DNA of 64,000 nucleotides from Sophora flavescens (lineage: Eukaryota > Streptophyta > Magnoliopsida > Fabales > Fabaceae): NCBI GenBank assembly GCA_030762895.1, contig CM061068.1, positions 79,385,228 to 79,449,227 on the forward strand, read 5' to 3'. Under the pieces are notes generated by a model, which saw nothing but the letters and a program-made list of their open reading frames with translations, searched no databases and was not told the origin of the DNA. Position 1 is the first letter of the stretch, and each line of letters begins with the position of its first letter. Positions 22,912-34,177 of the stretch are shown here, piece after piece. Both the position numbers and the translations under genes were made by a program.

Positions 22912-23804
22912 GCACTCTCCATCTGCGGACGAGGGTGTGCGCCGGGGACTCTGGGACGTGTTGATTATATTGTTGTGATATCCGGATATGACCGATACCT
23001 GAAGAGATTATTCATACAGCATTTGCATTGCATCATAATGTAGGGTAGAGGAAATATTATAGATGTGGATTGAGGATGATTATGTTATATATATTATACT
23101 GGGGAGACGGATGTTTAGTGTGCCGTTATTTAATTAAATGTTGCTAAACCATTTCCACGGTTGATGTTATATGGTTTCTTATCCCTATATTCTCTATGTT
23201 ACATATTTTTCTTTTTGTGATCGTGATGAGAAGAGCCTACATAGATTCCAGTCATGGAGGAACTTGATGGGACTTCGTATGAGCCTGACGTTGGAGGACG
23301 AGCAGTGGATCCTCATAGTTGAGTATAGAGTCTATGGCCAGCGCGTCTTGTCTCTTTAGGATGTTGTTTTTATTTTCTGTTTGATTATCAGTTTTGTACA
23401 TTTTGGGATCCGACTGATGGGATTCCCTCTGCTGTACTGTATCAGGATTTGAGATATATATATATTATGTATGTATGTTATGTTTTAAATTTTTCCGCTG
23501 TTTTAATATATTCGCTTAAACGATAATAACGAAATTAGGTTTTAATATTTTGGGTTTTCTTTATTAGGACGTCGGGGTGTCTCATTTAGTGGTATCAGAG
23601 CAGTTCGGTTCTGAAACGGACTGTGAGCACTATGATTAGGGTGAACTGGCCATTTAGTTGAATCCACATCGGATAACAACTATGCTTAGAAGTTGGGTAA
23701 TGAGTCCGACGCGACATCTCTATGGCATATAGTATTTATATTCCAGTTTTATGTAGTATTATATGTCATATTGACGGGGGCTAATGATTTCTTTTAACAG
23801 GACC

Positions 23805-24905
23805 ATGGCTCGCGACCGAGGTCGAGGACGTGGCAGACGGGGTGGTGGTAGAGCGATAGAGGGTGTAGAGGATGAGCCCCATCGGCCAGAGGCAGGGATT
23901 GGAGGTGGAGGAGAGTCCGTCAAGACTCTTCGGACTATCCGCGAGTTAGCATCCGTTCTGTTGCAGCAGGCACAGTAGAATGCTCAGAGGGTACAGAGAG
24001 AGGCAGAGCTACAGGAGCGACATGATAGGAGGATGGCCGCCGATGCTGAGGATGCGGGATTGGCTACCTTTCTCAAAGGTAAGCCACCACAGTTTGGTGG
24101 AGAGTATGATCCGTGAGCGGGCGAGTGGTGGATTCGGGAGCTCGAGAAGATCTTTGATACTATGAGATGCAGAGATGATAGGAAGGTGACCTATGCCGCC
24201 TTCATGATGACCGAGAGGGCGAGTCATGGTGGAGAGGCAAGAGGAGATTGTTAGAGGCCGAGGCGGACTCATCGGTTAGGAGCTGTTCGCAGAGAGTGTT
24301 TCTTTGAGAAGTACTTCCCGCGATTAGTTAGACGCGAGAAGGAGAGAGAGTTCATGAGTCTCCAGCAGGGAGACAGTGCATTGGTGATTACGCAGCCAGA
24401 TTCGAGGCCCCGATACGGTTTTACGAGTACTACCGAGAGGTTTTCGGATGATGACTGGATGTGCCGGAGATTCGAGGAAGGTTTACGGCATGAGTTGAGG
24501 AGGGCTATAGTACCCTTGGATATTCTGAGCTTTCCAGAGATGGTGGAGAGGGCCAGTGCTATTGAGAGCATGGACAGGAGGCGGGCTGTAGAGCAGAGAC
24601 AGCAGCGTAGTGGGGGTCCTATCAGAGCAGGTCAGCAGAGGAGAGGTGATGGTGGTTCTCAGTGGAGGAGAGGACCATACGTTAGACCAGGACAGAGCAC
24701 TCAGACATCTGTACCATCAGTACTCGTTACCAGAGAGGGCCAGCAGCAGAGGGCCCCAGTGTGTTTCAAATGCGGAGGCCCACATTATATCAGGGATTGT
24801 ACAGATAGATCTGGTTTCTACATCTGTGGCAAACCAGGTCATTTTGCTAGGGATTGTAGACAGAGAGCGATACGGCGGCCCGATGGCCGCATGACGAGCT
24901 GGTAG
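23805..24905 (+). pseudogene. gag of the truncated gypsy element
   Basis: The ATG at 23805 follows an Arg/Gly-rich start (ARDRGRGRGRRGG). Stops and frameshifts occur near 23976, 24115 and 24250. The capsid region follows (FFEKYFP, then RFEEGLRHELR). Two knuckles end it: CFKCGGPHYIRDC is intact, while the second (CGKPGHFARDC) has lost its first cysteine, with Phe in its place. Confidence 0.75.
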
Positions 24906-25012
24906 TTTGGAGGAGCCAGTGGTTTTGAGAGAAGGAGGCTGGGAGAGGGTTCCGACAGCGGAGACGGCTGACGGCCTCGAGGCCCTTTGGGAGGGTGTTT
25001 ACAGTGAGAGGA

Positions 25013-25445
25013 TCTGAGTCCTCTCAATCTGCAGATATTATTCAAGGTATGTGTTTAATATCAGGCAGACTCTCGTCTGTGTTGTTTGATTCAGGCACTA
25101 CACATTCTTTTGTGTCCCATGAGTGCGTAGATCATTTACATTTACCCGTTTCTCAGCTACCATATACCTTGACAGTGTCCGCCCCTACCAGTGATCCTTT
25201 GATCGCTATGTCTGTTTGCTAACAGTGTCCTATAGTTGTTGAAAATAAGGCATTCCTAGTAGACCTCATCTGTTTGCCTATGCAGCAGATAGATGTTATT
25301 CTGGGCATGGATTGGCTTTCGGCTAACCATGTAGTGCTAGATTGTGCCCGAAAGACTTTATCTTTTATTGAGCCTTCTAGCATAGTATCTGCCAATGAAG
25401 GAACAACTATGAGGGGTTACGGTTCTCAGCAGTATGTGATGCTTT
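25013..25445 (+). pseudogene. Aspartic protease of the truncated gypsy element
   Basis: The active-site motif VLFDSGTTHSFVS is intact. ILGMDWLSANHVVLDC follows near 25298. A stop at about 25220 splits it, and the sequence ends at the array junction before any RT. Confidence 0.75.
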
Positions 25446-25690
25446 TCTCTTGTTGTCTTTTATAATCAGAAAAAATAAAAAACTTTCGATCCTGAGAATC
25501 GAAATCATACACTGTGAGTCCTTAGCTAAGGTACGGTAACCGTTTTCTACAATATGGGTATTTAGGTTACCCGGCTCGGATCCAGACATTTTTTGCCATT
25601 TTCGTATCTTTTAAACCTAAATTAGAATGAACTTTCGTCCTCTCACCAATAGCAAAGTAAAATTTTCTGTTTTCCCCCTTTTTTTGCTAG

Positions 25691-25881
25691 AACTGAATGT
25701 CTTTCTTCCATTAATGAAGTCAAATGCTGCATCTAAATCAAGTGTTCCTGTTACAACAAAGGTGCAGCCTGGTGACACCTTGTGGAGCATATCGTCTCGA
25801 ATTTATGGTACTAGAGCAAAATGGAAGGAATTGGCAGCACTAAATCCACATATAAGAAAACCCAATGTCAGAGCCTCTTGA
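25691..25881 (+). CDS. LysM exon, array unit 1
   Basis: Open for the full 191 nt. It has AGAACTGAATG at the acceptor, the AAATGCT variant, and an Arg in place of Gly before AKW (ACTAGAGC). Nearest in sequence to the lone unit at 21519. Confidence 0.45.
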
Positions 25882-26235
25882 AATAGAGGAGAGTTCTGAC
25901 ATTTTATTTTGTCGGATTTCAATATGGATAGAGTTGTAACAAATTAAACTTGTACAAAACACAACAAACAAAGAGTTTCCCATTAGAACTATGCCAACGG
26001 AACCAATGGAACTCCACATCTGTCATTATTGGTCGACGTCGACAAGGAAATGCTTTCTGGACAACCTTATCTAAGGTACGATAACCGTTTTCTACAATAT
26101 GGGTATTTACGTTACCCGGTTCGGATCCAGACATTTTTTGCCATTTTCCGCATCTTTTAAACCTAAATTAGAATGAACTTTCGTCCTCTCACCAATAGCA
26201 AAGTAAAATTTTCTGTTTCCCCCTTTTTTTGCTAG

Positions 26236-26426
26236 ATCTGAATGTGTTTCTTCCATTAATGAAGTCAAAGGCTGCATCTAAATCAAGTGTTCCTGTTACA
26301 ACAAAGGTGCAGCCTGGTGACACCTTGTGGAGCATATCGTCTCGAATTTATGGTACTGGAGCAAAATGGAAGGAATTGGCAGCACTAAATCCGCATATAA
26401 GAAAACCCAATGCCAGAGCCTCTTGA
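26236..26426 (+). CDS. LysM exon, array unit 2
   Basis: Intact exon. The upstream pyrimidine run differs in length, so the frame upstream of the acceptor is broken while the LysM frame is kept. Near the end it reads NARAS where most have NVRAS. Confidence 0.45.
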
Positions 26427-26781
26427 AATAGAGGAGAGTTCAGACATTTTATTTTGTCGGATTTCACTATGGATAGAGTTGTAACAAATTAAACTTGTAC
26501 AAAAAACAACAAACAAAGACTTTCTCATTAGAACTATGCCAATGGAACCAATGGAACTCCACATCTGTCAATGTTGGTCGACGTCGACAAGGAAATGCTT
26601 TCTAGACAACCTTATCCAAGGTACGGTAACCGTTTTCTAAAATACGGGTATTTACGTTACCCGGTTCAGATCCAGAAATTTTTTGCCATTTTTCGCATCT
26701 TTTAAACCTAAATTAGAATGAACTTTCGTCCTCTCACCAATAGCAAAGTAAAATTTTCTGTTTTCCACTTTTTTTTGCTAG

Positions 26782-26972
26782 ATCTCAATGTGTTTCTTCC
26801 ATTAATGAAGTCAAAGGCTGCATCTAAATCAAGTGTTCATGTTACGACATAGGTGCAGTCTGGTGACACCTTGTGGAGCATATCGTCTCGAATTTATGGT
26901 ATTGGAGCAAAATGGAAGGAATTGGCAGCACTAAATCCGCATATAAGAAAACCCAATGTCAGAGCCTCTTGA
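26782..26972 (+). pseudogene. LysM exon, array unit 3, with stop
   Basis: A TAG replaces the codon before VQ (ACATAGGTGCAG), and the next Pro is Ser. It is the SVHV variant. First member of the first three-unit higher-order repeat. Confidence 0.55.
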
Positions 26973-27326
26973 AATAGAGGAGAGTTCAGACATTTTATTT
27001 TGTCAAATTTCACTATGGATAGATTTGTAACAAATTAAACTTGTACAAAACACAACAAACAAAGAGTTTCTCGTTAGAACAATGCCAATGGAAGCAATGG
27101 AACTCCACATTTGTCAATGTTGGTCGACGTCGACAAGGAAATGCTTTCTGAACAACCTTATCTAAGGTACGGTAACCGTTTTCTACAATACGGGTATTTA
27201 CGTTACCCGGTTCGGATCCAGACATTTTTTTGCCATTTTCGCATCTTTTAAACCTAAATTAGAATGAACTTTCGTCCTCTCACCAATAGCAAAGTAAAAT
27301 TTTATGTTTTCCCCTTTTTTTGCTAG

Positions 27327-27517
27327 ACCTGAATGTCTTTCTTCCATTAATGAAGTCAAAGGCAGCATCTAAATCAAGTGTTCCTGTTACAACAAAGCTG
27401 CAGCCTGGTGACACCTTGCAAAGCACATCGTCTCGAATTTATGGTACTGGAGCAAAATGGAAGGAATTGGCAGCACTAAATCCGCATATAAGAAAACCCA
27501 ATGTCAGAGCCTCTTGA
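27327..27517 (+). CDS. LysM exon, array unit 4
   Basis: Open, but with LQPGDTLQSTSS, three changes in the first LysM block. SVPV variant; second member of the first higher-order repeat. Confidence 0.4.
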
Positions 27518-27872
27518 AATAGAGGAGAGTTCAGACATTTTATTTTGTCAGATTTCACTATGGATAGAGTTGTAACAAATTAAACTTGTACAAAACACAA
27601 CAAACAAAGAGTTTCTCGTTAGAACTATGCCAATGGAACCAACGGAACTCCACATTTGTCAATGTTGGTCGACGTCGACAAGGAAATGCTTTCTGGACAA
27701 CCTTATCTATGGTACGGTAACCGTTTTCTACAATATGGGTATTTACGTTACCCGGTTCGGATCCAGACATTTTTTTGCCATTTTTCGCATCTTTAAACCT
27801 TAATTAGAATGAACTTTCGTCCTCTCACCAATAGCAAAGTAAAACTCTCTGTTTTGCCCCTTGTTTTGCTAG

Positions 27873-28063
27873 ATCTGAATGTGTTTCTTCTATTAATGAA
27901 GTCAAAGGCTGCATCTAAATCAAGTGTTCCTTTTACAACAAAGGTGCAGCCTGGTGACTCCTTGTGGAGCTTATCGTCTCGAATTTATGGTACTGGAGCA
28001 AAATGGAAGGAATTGGCAGCACTAAATCCGCCTATAAGAAAACCCAATGTCAGAGCCTCTTGA
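27873..28063 (+). CDS. LysM exon, array unit 5
   Basis: Open. SVPF variant with GDSLWSLSS and NPPIRK. The upstream TTGCCCCTTG run is shared only with unit 8. Confidence 0.45.
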
Positions 28064-28419
28064 AATAGAGGAGAGTTCAGACATTTTATTTTGTCCGATT
28101 TCACTATGGATAGAGTTGTAAAGAATTAAACTTGTACAAAACACAACAAACAAAGAGTTTCTCGTTAGAACTATGCCAATGGAACCAATGGAACTCCACA
28201 TCTGTCAATGTTGGTCGACGTCGACAAGGAAATGCTTTCTGGACAACCTTATCTAAGGTACGGTAACCGTTTTCTACAATATGGGTATTTACGTTACCCG
28301 GTTCAGATCCAGACATTTTTTGCCATTTTTCGCATCTTTTAAACCTAAATTAGAATGAACTTTCATCCTCTCAACAATAGCAAAGTAAAATTTTCTGTTT
28401 TCCACTTTTTTTTTGCTAG

Positions 28420-28610
28420 ATCTGAATGTGTTTCTTCCATTAATGAAGTCAATGGCGGCATCTAAATCAAGTGTTCATGTTACGACAAAGGTGCAGCCTG
28501 GTGACACCTTGTGGAGCATATCGTCTCGAATTTATGGTATTGGAGCAAAATGGAAGGAATTGGCAGCACTAAATCCGCATATAAGAAAACCCAATGTCAG
28601 AGCCTCTTGA
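28420..28610 (+). CDS. LysM exon, array unit 6
   Basis: Open. SVHV variant with MAASKSS and GIGAK. First member of the second higher-order repeat. Confidence 0.45.
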
Positions 28611-28963
28611 AATAGAGGAGAGTTCAGACATTTTATTTTGTCAAATTTCACTATGGATAGAGTTGTAACAAATTAAACTTGTACAAAACACAACAAACAA
28701 AGAGTTTCTCGTTAGAACTATGCCAATGGAACCAATGGAACTCCACATCTGTCAATGTTGGTCGACGTCGACAAGGAAATGCTTTCTGAACAACCTTATC
28801 TAAGGTACGGTAACCGTTTTCTACAATACGGGTATTTACTTTACCCGGTTCGGATCCATACATTTTTTGCCATTTTCGCATCTTTTGAACCTAAATTAGA
28901 ATGAACTTTCGTCCTCTCACCAATAGCAATGTAAAATTTTATATTTTCCACTTTTTTTGCTAG

Positions 28964-29154
28964 ATCTGAATGTCTTTCTTCCATTAATGAAGTCAAAGGC
29001 TGCATCTAAATCAAGTGTTCCTGTTACAACAAAGGTGCAGCCTGGTGACACCTTGTGGAGCATATCGTCTCGAATTTATGGTACTGGAGCAAAATGGAAG
29101 GAATTGGCAGCACTAAATCCGCATATAAGAAAACCCAATGTCAGAGCCTCTTGA
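28964..29154 (+). CDS. LysM exon, array unit 7
   Basis: Open, closest to the majority sequence. SVPV variant; second member of the second higher-order repeat. Confidence 0.45.
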
Positions 29155-29509
29155 AATAGAGGAGAGTTCAGACATTTTATTTTGTCAGATTTCACTATGG
29201 ATAGAGTTGTAACAAATTAAACTTGTACAAAACACAACAAACAAAGAGTTTCTCGTTAGAACTATGCCAATGGAACCAACGGAACTCCACATCTGTCAAT
29301 GTTGGTCGACGTCGACAAGGAAATGCTTTCTGGACAACCTTATCTATGGTACGGTAACCGTTTTCTACAATATGGGTATTTACGTTACCCGGTTCGGATC
29401 CAAACATTTTTTTGCCATTTTTCGCATCTTTAAACCTTAATTAGAATGAACTTTCGTCCTCTCACCAATAGCAAAGTAAAACTCTCTGTTTTGCCCCTTG
29501 TTTTGCTAG

Positions 29510-29699
29510 ATCTGAATGTGTTTCTTCTATTAATGAAGTCAAAGGCTGCATCTAAATCAAGTGTTCCTTTTACAACAAAGGTGCAGCCTGGTGACACCTT
29601 GTGGAGCTTATCGTCTCGAATTTATGGTACTGGAGCAAAATGGAAGGAATTGGCAGCACTAAATCCGCCTATAAGAAAACCAATGTCAGAGCCTCTTGA
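29510..29699 (+). pseudogene. LysM exon, array unit 8, frameshifted at its end
   Basis: One C is missing in AAAACCAATG, so the last codons change frame and read on for about 20 codons; the LysM core is intact. SVPF variant, nearly identical to unit 5. Confidence 0.5.
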
Positions 29700-30053
29700 A
29701 ATAGAGGAGAGTTCAGACATTTTATTTTGTCCGATTTCACTATGGATAGACTTGTAACGAATTAAACTTGTACAAAACACAACAAACAAAGAGTTTCTCG
29801 TTAGAACTATGCCAATGGAACCAATGGAACTCCACATCTGTCAATGTTGGTCGACGTCGACAAGGAAATGCTTTCTGGACAACCATATCTAAGGTACGGT
29901 AACCGTTTTCTACAATATGGGTATTTACGTTACCCGGTTCAGATCCAGACTTTTTTGCCATTTTTCGCATCTTTTAAACCTAAATTAGAATGAACTTTCG
30001 TCCTCTCACCAATAGCAAAGTAAAATTTTCTATTTTCCACATTTTTTTGCTAG

Positions 30054-30244
30054 ATCTGAATGTGTTTCTTCCATTAACGAAGTCAAAGGCTGCATCTAAA
30101 TCAAGTGTTCATGTTACAACAAAGGTGCAGCCTGGTGACACCTTGTGGAGCATATCGTCTCGAATTTATGGTATTGGATCAAAATGGAAGGAATTGGCAG
30201 CACTAAATCCGCATATAAGAAAACCCAATGTCACAGCCTCTTGA
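30054..30244 (+). CDS. LysM exon, array unit 9
   Basis: Open. SVHV variant with LTKSKAA (ATTAACGAAG) and GIGSKW. Ends NVTAS. Confidence 0.45.
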
Positions 30245-30599
30245 AATAGAGGAGAGTTCAGACATTTTATTTTGTCAAATTTCACTATGGATAGAGTTAT
30301 AACAAATTAAACTTGTACAAAACACAACAAACAAAGAGTTTCTCGTTAGAACTATGCCAATGTAACCAATGGAACTCCACATCTGTCAATGTTGGTCGAC
30401 GTCGACAAGGAAATGCTTTCTGGACAACCTTATCTAAGGTACGATCACCGTTTTCTACAATATGGGTATTTACGTTACCCGGTTCAGATCCAGACATTTT
30501 TTGCCATTTTTCGCATCTTTTAAACCTAAATTAGAATGAACTTTCGTCCTTTCACCAATAGCAAAGTAAAATTTTCTATTTTCCACATTTTTTTGCTAG

Positions 30600-30790
30600 A
30601 TCTGAATGTGTTTCTTCCATTAACGAAGTCAAAGGCTGCATCTAAATCAAGTGTTCATGTTACAACAAAGGTGCAGCCTGGTGACACCTTGTGGAGCATA
30701 TCGTCTCGAATTTATGGTATTGTATCAAAATGGAAGGAATTGGCAGCACTAAATTCGCCTATAAGAAAACCCAATGTCAGAGCCTCTTGA
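30600..30790 (+). CDS. LysM exon, array unit 10, chimeric
   Basis: Open. The front matches unit 9 (ATTAACGAAG, SVHV) but the end carries NSPIRK and the GTAACGAATT tail of unit 8. Gly before SKW is replaced by Val. Confidence 0.45.
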
Positions 30791-31144
30791 AATAGAGGAG
30801 TGTTCAGACATTTTATTTTGTCCGATTTCACTATGGATAGAGTTGTAACGAATTAAACTTGTACAAAACACAACAAACAAAGAGTTTCTCGTTAGAACTA
30901 TGCCAATGGAACCAATGGAACTCCACATCTGTCAATGTTGGTCGACGTCGACAAGGAAATGCTTTCTGGACAACCTTATCTAAGGTACGATCACCGTTTT
31001 TACAATATGGGTATTTACGTTACCCGGTTCAGATCCAGACATTTTTTGCCATTTTTCGCATCTTTTAAACCTAAATTAGAATGAACTTTCGTCCTCTCAC
31101 CAATAGCAAAGTAAAATTTTCTGTTTTCCACTTTTTTTTGCTAG

Positions 31145-31335
31145 ATCTGAATGTGTTTCTTCCATTAATGAAGTCAAAGGCTGCATCTAAATCAAGTGTT
31201 CATGTTACAACAAAGGTGCAGCCTGGTGACACCTTGTGGAGCATATCGTCTCGAATTTATGGTATTGGAGCAAAATGGAAGGAATTGGCAGCACTAAATC
31301 CGCATATAAGAAAACCCAATGTTAGAGCCTCTTGA
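31145..31335 (+). CDS. LysM exon, array unit 11
   Basis: Open. SVHV variant. Followed by AGAGAATTCAGAC, a change shared with unit 12. Confidence 0.45.
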
Positions 31336-31690
31336 AATAGAAGAGAATTCAGACATTTTATTTTGTCAAATTTCACTATGGATAGAGTTGTAACAAATTA
31401 AACTTGTACAAAACACAACAAACAAAGAGTTTCTCGTTAGAACTATGCCAATGGAACCAATGGAACTCCACATCTGTCAATGTTGGTCGACGTCGACAAG
31501 GAAATGCTTTCTGGACAACCTTATCTAAGGTACGGTAACCGTTTTCTACAATACGGGTATTTATGTTACCCGGTTCAGATCCAGACATTTTTTGCCATTT
31601 TTCGCATCTTTTAAACCTAAATTCGAATGAACTTTCGTCCTCTCACCAATAGCAAAGTAAAATTTTCTGTTTTCCACTTTTTTTTGCTAG

Positions 31691-31881
31691 ATCTGAATGT
31701 GTTTCTTCCATTAATGGAGTCAAAGGCTGCATCTAAATCAAGTGTTCATGTTACAACAAAGGTGCAGCCTGGTGACACCTTGTGGAGCATATCGTCTCGA
31801 ATTTATGGTATTGGAGCAAAATGGAAGGAATTGGCAGCACTAAATCCGCATATAAGAAAAACCAATGTTAGAGCCTCTTGA
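31691..31881 (+). CDS. LysM exon, array unit 12
   Basis: Open. SVHV variant with MESKAA and RKTN. Its tail has extra differences (CAATCAAAGTG). Confidence 0.45.
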
Positions 31882-32234
31882 AGTAGAGGAGAATTCAGAC
31901 ATTTTATTTTGTCAAATTTCACTATGGATAGAGTTGTAACAAAATAAACTTGTACAAAACACAACAATCAAAGTGTTTCTCGGTAGAACTATGCCAATGG
32001 AACCAATGGAACTCCACATCTGTCAATGTTGGTCGACGTCGACAAGGAAATTCTTTCTGGACAACCTTATCTAAGGTACGGTAACCGTTTTGTACAATAC
32101 GAGTATTTACGTTACCCGGTTTGGATCCAGACATTTTTTGCCATTCTCGCATCTTTTAAACCTAAATTCGAATGAACTTTCGTCCTCTCACCAATTGCAA
32201 AGTAAAATTTTCTGTTTTCCCCTTTTTTTGCTAG

Positions 32235-32425
32235 ATCTGAATGTGTTTCTTCCATTAATGAAGTCAAAGGCTGCAACTAAATCAAGTGTTCCTGTTACAA
32301 CAAAGGTGCAGCCTGGTGACACCTTGTGGAGCATATCGTCTCGAATTTATGGTACTGGAGCAAAATGGAAGGAATTGGCAGCATTAAATCCGCATATAAG
32401 AAAACCCAATGTCAGAGCCTCTTGA
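32235..32425 (+). CDS. LysM exon, array unit 13
   Basis: Open. SVPV variant with AATKSS. In this unit the frame happens to stay open far upstream (from about 32090), but across an intron-like pyrimidine run. Confidence 0.45.
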
Positions 32426-32780
32426 AATAGAGGAGAGTTCAGACATTTTATTTTGTCGGATTTCACTATGGATAGAGTTGTAACAAATTAAACTTGTACA
32501 AAACACAACAAACAAAGAGTTTCTCGTTAGAACTTTGCCAATGGAACCAATGGAACTCCACATCCGTCAATGTTGGTCGACGTCGACAAGGAAATGCTTT
32601 CTGGACAACCTTATCTAAGGTACGGTAACCGTTTTCTACAATAGGGGTATTTACGTTACCCGGTTCGGATCCAGACATTTTTTTGCCATTTTTCGCATCT
32701 TTTAAACCTAAATTAGAACGAACTTTCGTCCTCTCATCAATAGCAAAGTAAAATTTTCTGTTTTCCCCTTTTTTTGCTAG

Positions 32781-32971
32781 ATCTGAATGTGTTTCTTCCA
32801 TTAATGAAGTCAAAGGCTGCATCTAAATCAAGTGTTCCTGTGACAACAAAGGTGCAGCCTGGTGACACCTTGTGGAGCATATCGTCTCGAATTTATGGCA
32901 CTGGAGCAAAATGGAAGTAATTGGTAGCACTAAATCCGCATATAAGAAAACCCAATGTCAGAGCCTCTTGA
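32781..32971 (+). pseudogene. LysM exon, array unit 14, with stop
   Basis: A TAA replaces the Glu codon in AKWKEL. The unit also lacks the anchor ATG (ACG at 32718). It is the last unit before the unique end. Confidence 0.55.
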
Positions 32972-33166
32972 AATTGAGGAGAGTTCAGACATTTTATTTT
33001 GTCGGATTTCACTATGGATAGAGTTGTAACAAATTAAACTTGTACAAAACACAACAAACAAAGAGTTTCTCGTTAGAACTATGCCAATGGAACCAATGGA
33101 ACTCCACATCTGTCAATGTTGGTGGACGTCGACAAGGAAATGCTTTCTGGACAACCTTATCTGTGA

Positions 33167-34177
33167 GAAAGACGGTAGAGAGCTGGACTTCCTCGAGAGA
33201 CGAAACAGTATGTAGCAGAGCAAATGGAGTTAGAAAATGTGGGGTCAAATTGTTAAAAGGATTTATTACTTGTTATATATGTTAAAGTTTTCAGAAAATG
33301 TGGGGCAAATTGTTAAAAGTTTATGGAACAGGAAGTACAGGTCACCTTGAATTGATCACAACCACTCAATTTTTAAAATATTAAATGTAATGGTTATTTT
33401 TACATCTTCACTGGTGAGGGAATTAATAACTCCCTCACTATAGAAGCTACCCTTAATATATACTGTCATTCCATTGATCTTACATTTATAAAGACATCGG
33501 TGGACGAAGCTCATCACATTAATTACCTTTTAAGTATCGATTTAACGTAGCTTATAAACATGCCAATAAGGCAGTCCATAACTTGGCAAAAGATTGCAGT
33601 CAAAAAAAAAAAAACTTGGTAAATGATGCTTTTGTAAGCAATACTGCAAGTAGCTATCACTATGTTTCTCCTTGTATTGCCCAAATTTCCAACTCCTACA
33701 TTAGACTTAGGTGGTGTTTGATATCCAGAATGTTTTATTCCCATGCAAATTATATTCCCAGGAATCTTTATTTCCCACATTTACACTTGGGATTAGAGTT
33801 TTCCCAGTTTCTAATTATCATTCACTAATTTTATTACAATCTTTTATGCATGAGAATAACTTTTTCAAACTTGTACCAAATATGAGAAACTTTTATTCTC
33901 GGGAATATTTTTATAAAACTTGTATCAAACGCTAACTTATACATGTCATGATTCCTTTTTTGAAGCGTCTGTATTGAGTGGGAGCCATGCATTAATTAAT
34001 ATGATGTAGTTACAGGAAAAATAATCAAACACCAAATGAAAAACTGAAAAGAAAAACTGGACAAATAACACAGCTCTTCCAAATTGCAATTATTCAGCAG
34101 ACCATGAGGGAAATACAACAGCAAATGGAATTGCATACTTACAGAAAAATGTAACATTGACAAGGACAGACATTACT
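33167..34177. repeat. Right flank of the LysM array and remorin 3' region
   Basis: A unique 55-bp end (33167-33221) follows the last unit; from about 33222 the sequence duplicates 21915-22911. It holds the second Tourist-like MITE and presumably the remorin 3' UTR on the minus strand. Confidence 0.75.
33710..33936. mobile_element. Tourist-like MITE, copy 2
   Basis: Same element as at 22402-22628, copied with the segmental duplication. TTA flanks lie at 33707-33709 and 33937-33939. Confidence 0.65.

Larger units (their letters stand above)
22912..25445 (+). mobile_element. Ty3/gypsy fragment truncated at both ends
   Basis: It begins inside an LTR, whose end is near 23583. The primer site TGGTATCAGAGC is at 23590-23601, then come gag and most of protease, and it is cut at 25445 by the head of the LysM array. 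There is no second LTR and no target duplication, so it is not a simple insertion. The gag with zinc knuckles and the DSGTTHSF protease suggest a chromovirus-type element. Confidence 0.8.
25446..33166 (+). repeat. Tandem array of fourteen 545-546 bp LysM-exon units
   Basis: Taking the conserved ATGAACTTTCG as anchor, units begin at 25627, 26173, 26718, 27264, 27809, 28355, 28901, 29446, 29990, 30536, 31081, 31627, 32172 and 32718, a spacing of 544-546 bp. Each contains, in order, GGTACGGTAACCG, GGATCCAGACA, the anchor, a pyrimidine run and acceptor, the LysM exon, and GGTCGACGTCGACAAGG. A 93-bp head precedes the array. The array breaks off at 33166, where unit sequence switches to a unique end shared with no other unit. 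Units are highly similar, so the array is young or homogenised. Confidence 0.93.

Noticed and set aside
32090..32425. 111-codon extended LysM protein
   Set aside because: The extension crosses the pyrimidine-run intron border and is open only by chance in this unit.
25446..33166. CRISPR-like array
   Set aside because: The units are 545 bp, contiguous and nearly identical throughout, with no short repeat/spacer alternation, in plant nuclear DNA.
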